From NCBI RefSeq assembly GCF_001889265.1, contig NZ_CP018151.1:3556318-3620317 (forward strand): 64,000 bases of DNA, read 5' to 3'. The notes beneath the pieces are model-generated. The model searched no databases. It saw only the letters and a program-made list of their open reading frames with translations, and was not told the DNA's origin. Made by a program: the position numbers and the translations under genes. Shown here piece after piece: positions 8,493 to 16,701 of the stretch. The first letter of the stretch is position 1; every line of letters starts with the position of its first letter. The stretch comes from Microbacterium sp. 1.5R. Lineage in GTDB: Bacteria > Actinomycetota > Actinomycetes > Actinomycetales > Microbacteriaceae.

Positions 8493-9389
8493 ATGTCTCG
8501 CGACCAGTACACCTTCACCAACCCGGCCGAGCTCTACTCCGACATCGAACCCGAGAAGCAGCACATGCCGGAGCCCGGCCTCGATGCCGACCTCGGTCCG
8601 AAGGCCGACCTCGGTGAGGAGAGCTACCGCGGCACCGGCCGACTGACCGGGCGCAAGGCGCTCATCACCGGCGGCGACTCCGGCATCGGCGCGGCGACTG
8701 CGATCGCCTTCGCACGCGAGGGCGCGGACGTCGCGCTCTCGTACCTGCCCGAAGAGGAAGAGGATGCGGCGCGCATCGCCGGCATCCTCCGCGACGCCGG
8801 CGCGACCGTGGCGCAGATCCCCGGTGATCTCCGTGACCCCGAGTACTGCCGCACGCTCGTCTCGGAGGCGGTCGGTGCGCTCGGCGGCCTCGACATCCTC
8901 GTCAACAACGGCGGCAAGCAGATCTACAAGGAGTCGCTGACCGACATCACCGACGAGCAGTTCGACGACACCTTCAAGACCAACGTCTACGCGATGTTCT
9001 GGATCACGAAGGCCGCGCTGCCGCACCTCCCGGCAGGCTCGACCATCATCAACACCACGTCGATCCAGGCCTACTCGCCGTCGGGAATCCTCGTCGACTA
9101 CGCATCGACCAAGGCCACGATCAACGCGTTCACGAAGGGCCTCGCCGAGCAGCTCGCGCCGAAGGGCATCCGTGTGAACGCCGTGGCACCGGGACCGATC
9201 TGGACGCCGCTGCAGCCGAGCGACGGACAGCCGCAGGAGAAGCTCCCGGAGTTCGGGGAGGACACCCCGCTCGGCCGCATGGGCCAGCCCGCAGAACTCG
9301 CCCCCGCCTACGTCTTCCTCGCCTCCGCGGAGTCGAGCTACGTCGCCGGCGAGACGCTCAACGTCAACGGCGGCATGCCCACGCCGTGA
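8493..9389 (+). CDS. SDR-family oxidoreductase (YghA/glucose dehydrogenase-like)
   Basis: A 298-aa short-chain dehydrogenase with an N-terminal extension of about 50 residues, typical of the YghA/YhdF stress-induced subgroup. Visible motifs are TGGDSGIG (cofactor), NNGG, the catalytic Ser in TTSIQAYSPSG and the catalytic pair YASTK. The ATG at 8493 is preceded by GAGAGGAA; the much longer in-frame ORF upstream is antisense shadow. A strong hairpin follows. Substrate unknown; an NADP-dependent stress role is inferred from the family. Confidence 0.9.
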   Translation: MSRDQYTFTNPAELYSDIEPEKQHMPEPGLDADLGPKADLGEESYRGTGRLTGRKALITGGDSGIGAATAIAFAREGADVALSYLPEEEEDAARIAGILRDAGATVAQIPGDLRDPEYCRTLVSEAVGALGGLDILVNNGGKQIYKESLTDITDEQFDDTFKTNVYAMFWITKAALPHLPAGSTIINTTSIQAYSPSGILVDYASTKATINAFTKGLAEQLAPKGIRVNAVAPGPIWTPLQPSDGQPQEKLPEFGEDTPLGRMGQPAELAPAYVFLASAESSYVAGETLNVNGGMPTP

Positions 9390-9404
9390 GTCGCTGACCG
9401 CGGA

Positions 9405-9436
9405 CGCCCCCTCCCGAGCTCGCTTCGGAGGGGGCG
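9405..9436 (+). terminator. Hairpin terminator after SDR gene
   Basis: A 10-bp perfect stem (CGCCCCCTCC with GGAGGGGGCG), loop of 12 nt, 15 nt after the stop codon. The U tract is short, as is common in actinobacteria. Confidence 0.7.
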
Positions 9437-9491
9437 TTCGCGTGTGCGGCGGGGCCGGGGCGATGTCGGTGGAACCAGGCAGTATGTCGGT

Positions 9492-10277
9492 ATGGCAGAC
9501 GGATACGACCTCGACTTCCTTCCGACGCGAGTGCCCCTGCCCGGGCCGGCCCGCGATGCGACGGAGCTGACCTACCCCCACTTCAGCGTGCTGCTCGACC
9601 GCGAGCGCCGCCTGGCCGCCGTGACGGGCGTGAACATCGACGGGGCGCTGCTGCGCGAGCTGCCCCGCACCGGGGACTGGCAGCTCGACCCCCGAGTCGA
9701 TGCAGCACTGCAGACCGGACCCGAGGTGTATGCGCGCAACGACCTCGATCGCGGCCACCTCGTGCGCCGACGCGACCCCGGCTGGGGTGATGTCGACGAC
9801 GCTCGGGCGGCGACCGAGGCGACGTTCTTCTATCCGAACGCCGCCCCGCAGGCCGCCGGTTTCAATCAGTCCGCAGAGCTCTGGCTCGGTCTGGAAGACC
9901 ACGTGCTCGAGTATGCCGAGACGACGGATCAGCGGATCTCGGTGTTCACGGCCCCTGTGCTGGGAGACGACGATCCGCCGTACCGCGGCATCCGCATCCC
10001 TCTTCTGTTCTGGAAGATCGCGGCGTGGCAGGGCCCCGACGGTCTGTCAGCGGCCGGGTTCGTGCTCGATCAGTCAGAGCTCGTCGAGTCACCGGACGGT
10101 CTCTTCGCGGTTCCGCCGCTCGGCGCATTCCGCACCTTCCAGGTTCCGATCACCGAGATCATCCGGGTGACGGGGCTGGATGTCGGCCCGCTGCTCGATG
10201 CCGATGTGCTCGACCGGCGCAGCGCCCGATCGACCGAGTGGCGGGCGCTCGCCTCGGCATCCGACATCACGCTCTAG
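9492..10277 (+). CDS. DNA/RNA non-specific endonuclease (NUC family)
   Basis: A 261-aa nuclease of the betabetaalpha-metal NUC family. It carries the signature NDLDRGHLVRR (catalytic His in DRGH, about residues 82-92) and the later FNQSAELWLGLEDHV segment with the metal-ligand Asn. The ATG at 9492 gives MADGYDL; the upstream GTG at 9444 adds a poor extension. No signal peptide is visible, unusual for this often secreted family. Its TAG and the stop of the convergent gene share the same CTAG. Confidence 0.85.
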   Translation: MADGYDLDFLPTRVPLPGPARDATELTYPHFSVLLDRERRLAAVTGVNIDGALLRELPRTGDWQLDPRVDAALQTGPEVYARNDLDRGHLVRRRDPGWGDVDDARAATEATFFYPNAAPQAAGFNQSAELWLGLEDHVLEYAETTDQRISVFTAPVLGDDDPPYRGIRIPLLFWKIAAWQGPDGLSAAGFVLDQSELVESPDGLFAVPPLGAFRTFQVPITEIIRVTGLDVGPLLDADVLDRRSARSTEWRALASASDITL

Positions 10278-10684
10278 CCGTCGCGGCGTCGGTTCCAGTG
10301 GGTGAGCTTGTCGGGGTTGCAGACGACCCAGATGCGCGAGAGCAGCCCTGATCTGCTCTCGACCGACACCGCCGCGACGACTGCGCCGTCTCGTTCCAGC
10401 ACGAGTCCAGCGGAGCCGTTGATCGACGCGATCGAGACCGTGGGGCCGGTCGCCACCAGTGCCGCCAGCTCCGCGGATGCCGTGTGGGTCCCGTCGACGG
10501 CGGTCGACGACTGCGGCATGCGACCTCCGCTGTCGATGATCATCACCACGTCAGGGTGCAGCATCGAGCGGATGCCGGCGCGGTCGCCCGCGGCGAGCGC
10601 CAGCCGGAGTTCTTCCACAGCGATCGGTTCGGAGGCATCCCGAGGTCGCCGGCCCAGACGAGCCGGATGCCGCCCGCGAGTCAT
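10274..10684 (-). CDS. Stand-alone SnoaL/NTF2-like protein resembling an ECF41 C-terminal domain
   Basis: A 136-aa protein with a SnoaL-like fold. It ends in the CNPDKLTHW motif that in ECF41 sigma factors closes the C-terminal regulatory domain, and contains an IIDSGGRM segment resembling the DGGGK motif of the same domain. Its ATG at 10684 overlaps the sigJ stop (ATGA), so the two are translationally coupled. A role as a separate modulator of the sigma factor is inference. The first 18 residues look like unstructured extension, so a later start is possible. Confidence 0.7.
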   Translation of the reverse strand: MTRGRHPARLGRRPRDASEPIAVEELRLALAAGDRAGIRSMLHPDVVMIIDSGGRMPQSSTAVDGTHTASAELAALVATGPTVSIASINGSAGLVLERDGAVVAAVSVESRSGLLSRIWVVCNPDKLTHWNRRRDG

Positions 10685-11619
10685 GTCGCGACCGCGGTGA
10701 TGTGTCCGAGCTTCTGGGGACTCATCACCCAGAGCAACTGCTCGATCCCTTCGTCGGACGCCGTGACGGTGACCATCGTGGTGACTTCACCGTTCTCGAC
10801 GAGCGTCGCGGCGGGCTGACCGTTGACCTCCACCCACCCGATCGACTTGCCCGTCCAGAAGTGGTGCGCGAAGGCAGCCACGAACTGCGCCACGCGGCCA
10901 CGACCGATCACCGGGATCCGCGCCGCCAGCTTCACCCCGTTGCCGTCGGTGTAGCTGACCACGTCGGCGGCGAAGAGCTTCTCGAGCTCCCGGGCATCGC
11001 CCTTCCGCGCGGCGGCGAGGAAGGCCTCGAGCAGGTGACGTTGATGCGAGGGCTCGACGGTGATCTGCTTCGCCGAGGCCAGGTGCGCGCGAGCCCTGCT
11101 CACCAGCTGTCGAGCGCTCACCGCACTCGACGAGATGATCTCGGCGATGCGGGGATACGGATAGTCGAACGCCTCGCGGAGGATGTACGCCGCACGCTCG
11201 GTCGGGGTGAGCTTCTCGAGCGTCAGCAGGATCGCGAACTGCAGCGCCTCGGCGCGCTCGGCGCCGAGCGAGGGATCGTCGTCGGTGTTGACCGGTTCAG
11301 GCAGCCACGGCCCGATGTAGGTCTCCCGCTTCACGCGAGCCGACTGGAGAACGTTGATCGACAGACGCGTCGTGATGGTCGTGAGGAAAGCGGCGGGTTC
11401 CTGCACCTGGGTCCGGTCGGTGTTCTGCCAGCGGATCCAAGTCTCCTGCACGATGTCCTCGGCGTCGGCCACGGTGCCCAGCATCCGGTAGGCGATGCCG
11501 AACAGTCGGCGGCGCTGGGCGGCGAACACCGAGACTGCGGTGCCGAGGTCTCGGATCGACCCGCTGTGCTCGTCACGTGTCGCGGTCACGTCTTCACTCT
11601 GCACCAGAGGTCGCCGCAT
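10681..11619 (-). CDS. sigJ: ECF41/SigJ-type RNA polymerase sigma factor
   Basis: A 312-aa ECF sigma factor. Region 2 (RRLFGIAYRMLGTVADAEDIVQ region) and region 4 (LTPTERAAYILREAFDYPYP region) are joined by a linker with WLPEP, and a SnoaL-like C-terminal domain holds SYTDGNGVK and SPQKL. This is the ECF41 layout, in which the fused domain controls activity without a classical anti-sigma factor. The ATG at 11619 is chosen because AAAGGGGAG lies upstream and because a promoter match ends at 11664. A start at 11658 would lie at or before the transcript start. Confidence 0.9.
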   Translation of the reverse strand: MRRPLVQSEDVTATRDEHSGSIRDLGTAVSVFAAQRRRLFGIAYRMLGTVADAEDIVQETWIRWQNTDRTQVQEPAAFLTTITTRLSINVLQSARVKRETYIGPWLPEPVNTDDDPSLGAERAEALQFAILLTLEKLTPTERAAYILREAFDYPYPRIAEIISSSAVSARQLVSRARAHLASAKQITVEPSHQRHLLEAFLAAARKGDARELEKLFAADVVSYTDGNGVKLAARIPVIGRGRVAQFVAAFAHHFWTGKSIGWVEVNGQPAATLVENGEVTTMVTVTASDEGIEQLLWVMSPQKLGHITAVAT

Positions 11620-11663
11620 GCGCACTCCCCTTTCCGCGCCGTCGGCGCTCCCACTCACAGCTC

Positions 11664-11691
11664 TGACCGGAGAGCGACGCGATCTGTGACG
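11664..11691 (-). promoter_or_regulatory. Predicted ECF41 promoter of sigJ
   Basis: Read on the minus strand: CGTCACA (11691-11685), 15 nt, CGGTCA (11669-11664). The same two words with the same spacing occur before the two divergent genes 11781 and 12629. The -35 matches the TGTCACA-like box known for ECF41. This implies autoregulation with a leader of about 40 nt. Confidence 0.7.
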
Positions 11692-11705
11692 AATCCTGGC
11701 GATTC

Positions 11706-11733
11706 CGTCACAGCCGGGTCCGCCGGCCGGTCA
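11706..11733 (+). promoter_or_regulatory. Predicted ECF41 promoter of the first NAD(P)-binding gene
   Basis: CGTCACA (11706-11712), 15 nt, CGGTCA (11728-11733), 47 nt before the ATG at 11781. It is identical in both words and in spacing to the predicted sigJ promoter on the other strand. Confidence 0.7.
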
Positions 11734-11780
11734 ACCAGGTACATGCGGGCTCGTCCGCATCACTCGATCGGAGGAGCGAC

Positions 11781-12542
11781 ATGAGGATCACAGTCATCGG
11801 CGGCACGGGGTTGATCGGCACCCGCGTCACGCGCGTCCTGAAGGGCGCGGGACACGACGTCGTCGTCGCGTCTCGCGCCACGGGGGTGAACTCATTCACC
11901 GGCGAGGGGCTCGACGAGGCTCTCGCCGGCGCATCCGCGGTGATCGATGTGTCGAACTCGTCGTACACCGACGAGGCCGGTGCGCAGGAGTTCTTCTCCA
12001 CCTCGACGATGAACCTGCTCGCCTACGGCGAAGCCGCGGGCGTCTCCCATCACGTCGCCCTGTCGGTCGTGGGCACCGACCGCCTCGCACGCGCGCAGGG
12101 CGGATACTTCATCGCCAAGCATCAGCAGGAACGCCTCATCGCGGCATCCGGTCGCCCGTACACCCTCGTGCATGCGACGCAGTTCTTCGAGTTCATCCGC
12201 AGCATCACCGACCACGCCCTGCGCGAGGGAGCCGCGCACATCGCCGATGTGCTCGTGCAGCCGATGGCGGCCGACGACGTCGCGAACGCGGTCGCAACGG
12301 CAGCGCTCGGAGAACCCCGTGTCGGGATGATCGAGTTCGGCGGCCCCGAGGTGTTCAGCCTGACGGAACTCGCGGCACTCGACCTGCGGGCGAGACAGGA
12401 CGATCGGGAGGTCGTCCCGGATCCGCTCGGAACGTACTTCGGCGCGCATCTCGCCGCCCGCGACCTGCTGCCGGAGATGACCGCGACGATCGCTCCGACG
12501 AGGTATCACGACTGGAGGGTGAAGACGCCCGCCAGCATCTGA
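11781..12542 (+). CDS. NAD(P)H-binding SDR-like protein (NmrA-type), copy 1
   Basis: A 253-aa atypical short-chain dehydrogenase. The N-terminal nucleotide-binding motif is IGGTGLIGTRV (residues 6-16), followed by VASRATGVNSFTGEGL, and conserved HATQFFEF near residue 131-138. GGAGGA precedes the ATG. It is paralogous to the next gene over its whole length (shared GGTGLIG, TGVNS, TGEGL, VIDVSNS/VVDVSNS and HATQFFEF). ECF41 sigma genes typically sit beside carboxymuconolactone decarboxylases, oxidoreductases or epimerases, which fits this context. Substrate unknown. Confidence 0.88.
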   Translation: MRITVIGGTGLIGTRVTRVLKGAGHDVVVASRATGVNSFTGEGLDEALAGASAVIDVSNSSYTDEAGAQEFFSTSTMNLLAYGEAAGVSHHVALSVVGTDRLARAQGGYFIAKHQQERLIAASGRPYTLVHATQFFEFIRSITDHALREGAAHIADVLVQPMAADDVANAVATAALGEPRVGMIEFGGPEVFSLTELAALDLRARQDDREVVPDPLGTYFGAHLAARDLLPEMTATIAPTRYHDWRVKTPASI

Positions 12543-12552
12543 GAACCCGAGG

Positions 12553-12580
12553 CGTCACATCTTCGGGCACTCAGCGGTCA
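12553..12580 (+). promoter_or_regulatory. Predicted ECF41 promoter of the second NAD(P)-binding gene
   Basis: CGTCACA (12553-12559), 15 nt, CGGTCA (12575-12580), beginning 11 nt after the stop of copy 1 and ending 48 nt before the ATG of copy 2. It gives copy 2 its own SigJ-type promoter. Confidence 0.7.
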
Positions 12581-12628
12581 TACCTGGCAGACGCCACCCG
12601 GGCGTCGTCACCGAAGAAAGGTTTGAAC

Positions 12629-13384
12629 ATGGCAGAGATCGTCGTCATCGGAGGCACCGGCCTCATCGGCTCGAAGGTCGTCGCGAAGCTGACGGAGCAC
12701 GGCCACGACGCCGTCGCCGCATCGCCGAACACCGGCGTGAACTCGCTCACCGGCGAGGGCCTCGCGGAGGTTCTCGTCGGAGCCCACACCGTGGTCGACG
12801 TGTCGAACTCCCCCTCGTTCGCCCCCGACGATGTGCTGGAGTTCTTCACCACGTCGACTCGCAACCTGCTCGCCGCTGAGGCCGCGGCCGGTGTCACCCA
12901 CCACGTCGCTCTCACGATCGTCGGCACGAACCGCCCGCAGAACATCCCCTACTTCGCGGCGAAGGTCGCACAGGAGACGCTGATCCGTGACTCCGGGATC
13001 CGATACTCCCTCGTGCACGCCACGCAGTTCTTCGAGTTCGTGGGAAGCATCGCCGACATCTCGACCGACGGCGACACAGTGACGCTGCCCGGGGCGCTGA
13101 TCCAGCCGATCGCCGCCGAGGATGTCGCCACGGCAGTGGCCCGTGCTGCGGCCGGTGAGCCGACCGGCGACATCGAGATCGCAGGCCCGGAGGCCTTCGG
13201 CATGGACGAGTTCGCGCGCCGCGCGCTGGCCTTCCGTGGCGATCCTCGCACGGTCGTGCGTGATGACGCTGCGCCGTACTACGGTGCGCAGATCGAGGAG
13301 CGCACCCTCATCCCGGTCGACGGGGCGCACATCTTCGAGACGACTCTCGAAGAGTGGCTGCCGCTGAACCCGCCTCGCGAGTAG
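12629..13384 (+). CDS. NAD(P)H-binding SDR-like protein (NmrA-type), copy 2
   Basis: A 251-aa paralogue of the preceding gene, with IGGTGLIGSKV near residues 6-16 and the same HATQFFEF motif. The ATG at 12629 follows GAAGAAAGG; the TTG two codons upstream is less likely. A tandem duplication in which each copy kept an identical promoter is the simplest reading. Probable target of the neighbouring ECF41 sigma factor. Confidence 0.87.
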   Translation: MAEIVVIGGTGLIGSKVVAKLTEHGHDAVAASPNTGVNSLTGEGLAEVLVGAHTVVDVSNSPSFAPDDVLEFFTTSTRNLLAAEAAAGVTHHVALTIVGTNRPQNIPYFAAKVAQETLIRDSGIRYSLVHATQFFEFVGSIADISTDGDTVTLPGALIQPIAAEDVATAVARAAAGEPTGDIEIAGPEAFGMDEFARRALAFRGDPRTVVRDDAAPYYGAQIEERTLIPVDGAHIFETTLEEWLPLNPPRE

Positions 13385-13452
13385 CGGCGGCATACCGGTC
13401 GACAATAGGTCTTGCGCGGCGCGTCGGCCGGTGTCACGCTTGCGTCACAGCT

Positions 13453-13474
13453 CTGTCGCGCTGTAACGCGACAG
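13453..13474. terminator. Hairpin between convergent genes
   Basis: A perfect 8-bp inverted repeat CTGTCGCG/CGCGACAG with a 6-nt loop, between the end of the SDR-like gene and the end of dnaB. It could terminate transcription from either side. A second C5/G5 hairpin follows near 13526-13540. Confidence 0.5.
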
Positions 13475-13577
13475 CTGGGGTGCCGCTCATCGGCGGCATC
13501 GGATGGGGCGCCCTTTCTGCTACCTCCCCCGTGGTGGGGGCGTCCCGTCCTCCCCCGACCTGGCGAGCGAGCGCGAC

Positions 13578-14951
13578 TCAGTTGAAGTCGCCGCCCGGTG
13601 CCATGTCGTGGAAGCGCGAATAGTGGCCCTGGAAGGCCACGGTGATCGTCGCGGTCGGGCCGTTACGGTGCTTGGCGACGATCAGGTCGGCCTCGCCCGG
13701 ACGAACGTCCTTGTCGTAGACCGAGTCGCGGTGCAGCAGGATCACCATGTCGGCGTCCTGCTCGATCGAGCCGGACTCACGCAGGTCGCTGATCGCGGGC
13801 TTCTTGTCGGTGCGCTGCTCGGGACCACGGTTCAGTTGCGACAGAGCGATGACCGGAACCTGCAGCTCCTTGGCGATGAGCTTGAGGCTTCGCGAGAACT
13901 CCGAGACCTCCTGCTGACGCGACTCGACGCGCTTGCCTGACGTCATCAGCTGCAGGTAGTCGATGATGACCATCCGCAGACCCTCACGCTGCTTGAGTCG
14001 ACGGCACTTCGCCCGGATCTCGACCAGCGTCATGTTCGGGCTGTCGTCGATGTAGAGCGGAGCGTCGTTGATGCGTCCGCGGGTCGCGGCGACCGTGGTC
14101 CAGTCCCGCGGGTCGAGGTTTCCCTTTCGCATGTTCTGCAGAGGGATCTGCCCCTCGGCACTGAGCAGACGCATCGCGATCTCGCTCTTGCCCATCTCGA
14201 GTGAGAAGAAGACCGAGGGGAGGTTGTGGCCGATGGAGGCAGCGCGGGCGAAGTCGAGCGCGAGCGTCGACTTACCCATGGCGGGACGAGCGGCGACGAC
14301 GATCATCTGCCCGCCGTGCAGGCCGTTGGTGAGCTCGTCGAGCTCCTTGAAGCCGGTCGGGACACCCGTCATCGACCCGTCGCGACCGCTGGCGGCCTCG
14401 ATCTCCTCGAGCGCGGCGTCGACCGCGATCTGCAGCGGCACGTAGTCCTCTGCGGTCTCGGAGCCGGTGATCGAGTAGATCTCAGCCTGGGCGTTGTTGA
14501 CGAGGTCGGTCGCGTCGCCCTGTCCGTCGTAGCCGAGCTGCACGATACGCGTTCCCGCATCGACCAGACGACGCAGGATCGCCCGCTCCGACACGATGCC
14601 CGCGTAGTAGCCGGCGTTGGCGGCGGTGGGGACGATCGAGGTGAGCGTGTGCAGATAGTCGGCACCGCCGGCCCGGCTCAGCTCTCCCGTCTTGATGAGC
14701 TCGTCCGTGACGGCGACGACGTCGGTCGGCTCGCCGTGCGAGTAGAGCGACAGGATCGCCTCGAAGATCAGCTCGTGCTTGGGGATGTAGAAGTCGGCAC
14801 CCTTGAGCGTCTCGATGACGTCGGCGACAGCATCCTTCGAGAGGAGCATTCCCCCCAGGGCGCTCTGTTCGGCGAGCGTGTCGTGGGGAGGCGTTCGCTC
14901 CTGCGGACGCTTGCCTCCGAGGCGCTCCTCTGAGATGTCGGCGATCGACAC
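13578..14951 (-). CDS. dnaB: Replicative DNA helicase DnaB
   Basis: A 457-aa hexameric helicase that unwinds DNA at the replication fork. The N-terminal domain (DTLAEQSALGGMLLSKDAV, about residues 24-42) is followed by the RecA-like domain with Walker A (ARPAMGKST, near 225) and Walker B (MVIIDYLQLM, near 330). Full length and without an intein. The GTG at 14951 follows GAAGGGAG. DnaA-box-like sites lie 170-310 nt upstream. Confidence 0.97.
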   Translation of the reverse strand: MSIADISEERLGGKRPQERTPPHDTLAEQSALGGMLLSKDAVADVIETLKGADFYIPKHELIFEAILSLYSHGEPTDVVAVTDELIKTGELSRAGGADYLHTLTSIVPTAANAGYYAGIVSERAILRRLVDAGTRIVQLGYDGQGDATDLVNNAQAEIYSITGSETAEDYVPLQIAVDAALEEIEAASGRDGSMTGVPTGFKELDELTNGLHGGQMIVVAARPAMGKSTLALDFARAASIGHNLPSVFFSLEMGKSEIAMRLLSAEGQIPLQNMRKGNLDPRDWTTVAATRGRINDAPLYIDDSPNMTLVEIRAKCRRLKQREGLRMVIIDYLQLMTSGKRVESRQQEVSEFSRSLKLIAKELQVPVIALSQLNRGPEQRTDKKPAISDLRESGSIEQDADMVILLHRDSVYDKDVRPGEADLIVAKHRNGPTATITVAFQGHYSRFHDMAPGGDFN

Positions 14952-15506
14952 GCTGCTCCCTTCGATGCGACGGTTCTTCCGGTGTGCTCGGTGCCGACTG
15001 CGTCGGTCACGCGATGCGAATCAGCTCGAGAAGGGCCGTCCGCACAGCAAACCAGGCACTTCCGACATCGGGTCGCTGGACCACGCTACGAGCGGGGGTT
15101 TTCGGTCGCAACACGGCCTGTGGATAACTATGTGGAAAGCGTGCGAACAAGTCCGGAGAGTCTGTGCAGAACGCATGTGGATAAGTCGGTGGAGTACCTC
15201 GAAACAGAAGTTTCTTTTTGCATCTGATCGGGTGTTTGTAGTTTCCCCACCCTGTGGATGAGATCGTGGTTCAACCGGGCATTGAAGGTTCATCGAATCC
15301 GGGATGGGATGTGTAGAACCTGGGGAAAGTCAAGCCGAGATTCCACCGGGCGCGTCACAGTGCGCAACCCTCCGAAATGTGCGCGATATGTCATCGTTTC
15401 CGAGCGGAACCCTCTAGACACGGCGATATACCGGGAGTATCGTCACCCGCTATCGACGTACTGTGCGTCGAGGACGAACGATCGCTCTCGGGGGAGGGAA
15501 GTCGAC
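14952..15506. promoter_or_regulatory. Intergenic region with DnaA-box cluster
   Basis: This 555-nt gap between divergent genes holds four TGTGGA-type words on the plus strand: 15119-15127 and 15176-15184 are perfect complements of the TTATCCACA DnaA box, while 15131-15139 (TGTGGAAAG) and 15253-15261 (TGTGGATGA) are degenerate. Promoters for dnaB and for the secreted-protein gene must also lie here. I see no coding region. Confidence 0.65.
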
Positions 15507-16592
15507 GTGAACGCTCAGGCAACCCGCCGCGGCCTACCTGCCGTCGCTCTCTGGGGTGGCGTGGGCGCGATCGCGTGGGCCACGATCACGATCCTCACGG
15601 GCGGTTCGTCCGCGAGCGCGGACGACGGATCGAACGACTCGCTGCTCGACGGCGTCTCCTCGATCGTGAGCGAGACCGTCTCATCGGTCGAAGACACCGT
15701 GACGTCGGTGACCTCCCCGATCGTCGCGCCGGTCGAGCCCGTCGTGACCGAGGTCGTCCAGCCTGTGGTCACCCAGGTCGTCGAGCCGGTCGTGACCGAG
15801 GTCGTCGAGCCCGTCGTCACTCACGTCGTCGAACCCGTGCAGCAGGTGGCACCTCCGGTCGTCGAGCACGTCGCCGAGACGATCGCTCAGGTGCCCGTCG
15901 TCGGCCCTGCGGCGTCGCCGATCATCGACGCCGCCACCGACACCACCGGGACCGTCATCACTCCCGTGACCGATCTGCTCGACGGATCCCCGGTCGCCGA
16001 GATCGTGGCACCGGTGCAGGATCTGATCACCGAGCTGCCGATCGTCGGAGAACTGGTCGACGATCTCGGAGTGCCGCCGGTGATCGACGATGTCGTCGGC
16101 GTCATCGACGCGACCACCCCGACTGTCGGCACGGTGGTTGAGAACACTCTCCCGCCGGTACTCGAGGCCATCACCCCCGCACGCCCCGGATCCTCCGGAT
16201 CGGACCCCGACCCCGGTCCGCTCGAGACAGCGCCGCTCGGAACGGTTTCCCCCCTGGCCGACGAGCCGACACGCGGTCACTTCTCCACGTCCGCGTCGCG
16301 CCAGCCCGTGATTCCGTCGGCCGGGTCCGACCTCCCGCCTACGGTGTCCGTCGCGGCATCCGAGGTGAACGAGCCGGCAGCCGACGTCGAGGAGTCCCCC
16401 TCTGCACCGCCCGCCGGAGCCCCCTCCGCGCCTACTTCCTCCGCCGGTTCGAGCGGAGCATCCTCATTCACCCCCGCGCGCCTCAGCGATGCGGGAGTTT
16501 CTGCGTTCCGCACTGTGGAGCGCACTTCCGGTGCATCCGACGACGTCCTTCCGACGTCTCTGGTCGCCGACACCGACGTCTCTCCTGACTGA
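15507..16592 (+). CDS. Secreted Val/Pro-repeat protein of unknown function
   Basis: A 361-aa predicted exported protein. The GTG start at 15507 follows GGGAGGGAAG, and the signal peptide ends near SASA-DDG (about residue 38). Residues 77-108 are four octads of the form (E/Q)PVVT(E/Q/H)VV, encoded by a 24-bp DNA repeat (15735-15830). These lead into further PVV/PIV-rich sequence and a Pro/Ser/Ala-rich C-terminus without a membrane anchor or sorting signal. It precedes the chaplin-like gene by 109 nt on the same strand, so a cell-surface role is inferred. No family recognised. Confidence 0.7.
   Translation: MNAQATRRGLPAVALWGGVGAIAWATITILTGGSSASADDGSNDSLLDGVSSIVSETVSSVEDTVTSVTSPIVAPVEPVVTEVVQPVVTQVVEPVVTEVVEPVVTHVVEPVQQVAPPVVEHVAETIAQVPVVGPAASPIIDAATDTTGTVITPVTDLLDGSPVAEIVAPVQDLITELPIVGELVDDLGVPPVIDDVVGVIDATTPTVGTVVENTLPPVLEAITPARPGSSGSDPDPGPLETAPLGTVSPLADEPTRGHFSTSASRQPVIPSAGSDLPPTVSVAASEVNEPAADVEESPSAPPAGAPSAPTSSAGSSGASSFTPARLSDAGVSAFRTVERTSGASDDVLPTSLVADTDVSPD
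15735..15830 (+). repeat. 24-bp coding repeat, four copies
   Basis: Four tandem 24-bp units encode (E/Q)PVVT(E/Q/H)VV octads. Third-position differences show they are not recent copies. Confidence 0.75.
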
Positions 16593-16701
16593 CGGGTTGT
16601 CCGGTCGTTCCTCGTGAACGACAGATGCCGTGCTGCGCGCGCACATGCTCTTCGCGTGCACCCATCCAGACACACCCACTTCCAGTCAGGAGAAGGTCAT
16701 C

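Noticed and set aside
11620-11658. Upstream start of sigJ at 11658
   Set aside because: It would begin within a few nucleotides of the predicted -10 element; the ATG at 11619 has a ribosome site.
13443-13470. Fourth CGTCACA word after the second SDR-like gene
   Set aside because: No CGGTCA at the required spacing; it is followed by the inverted repeat of a terminator-like hairpin.
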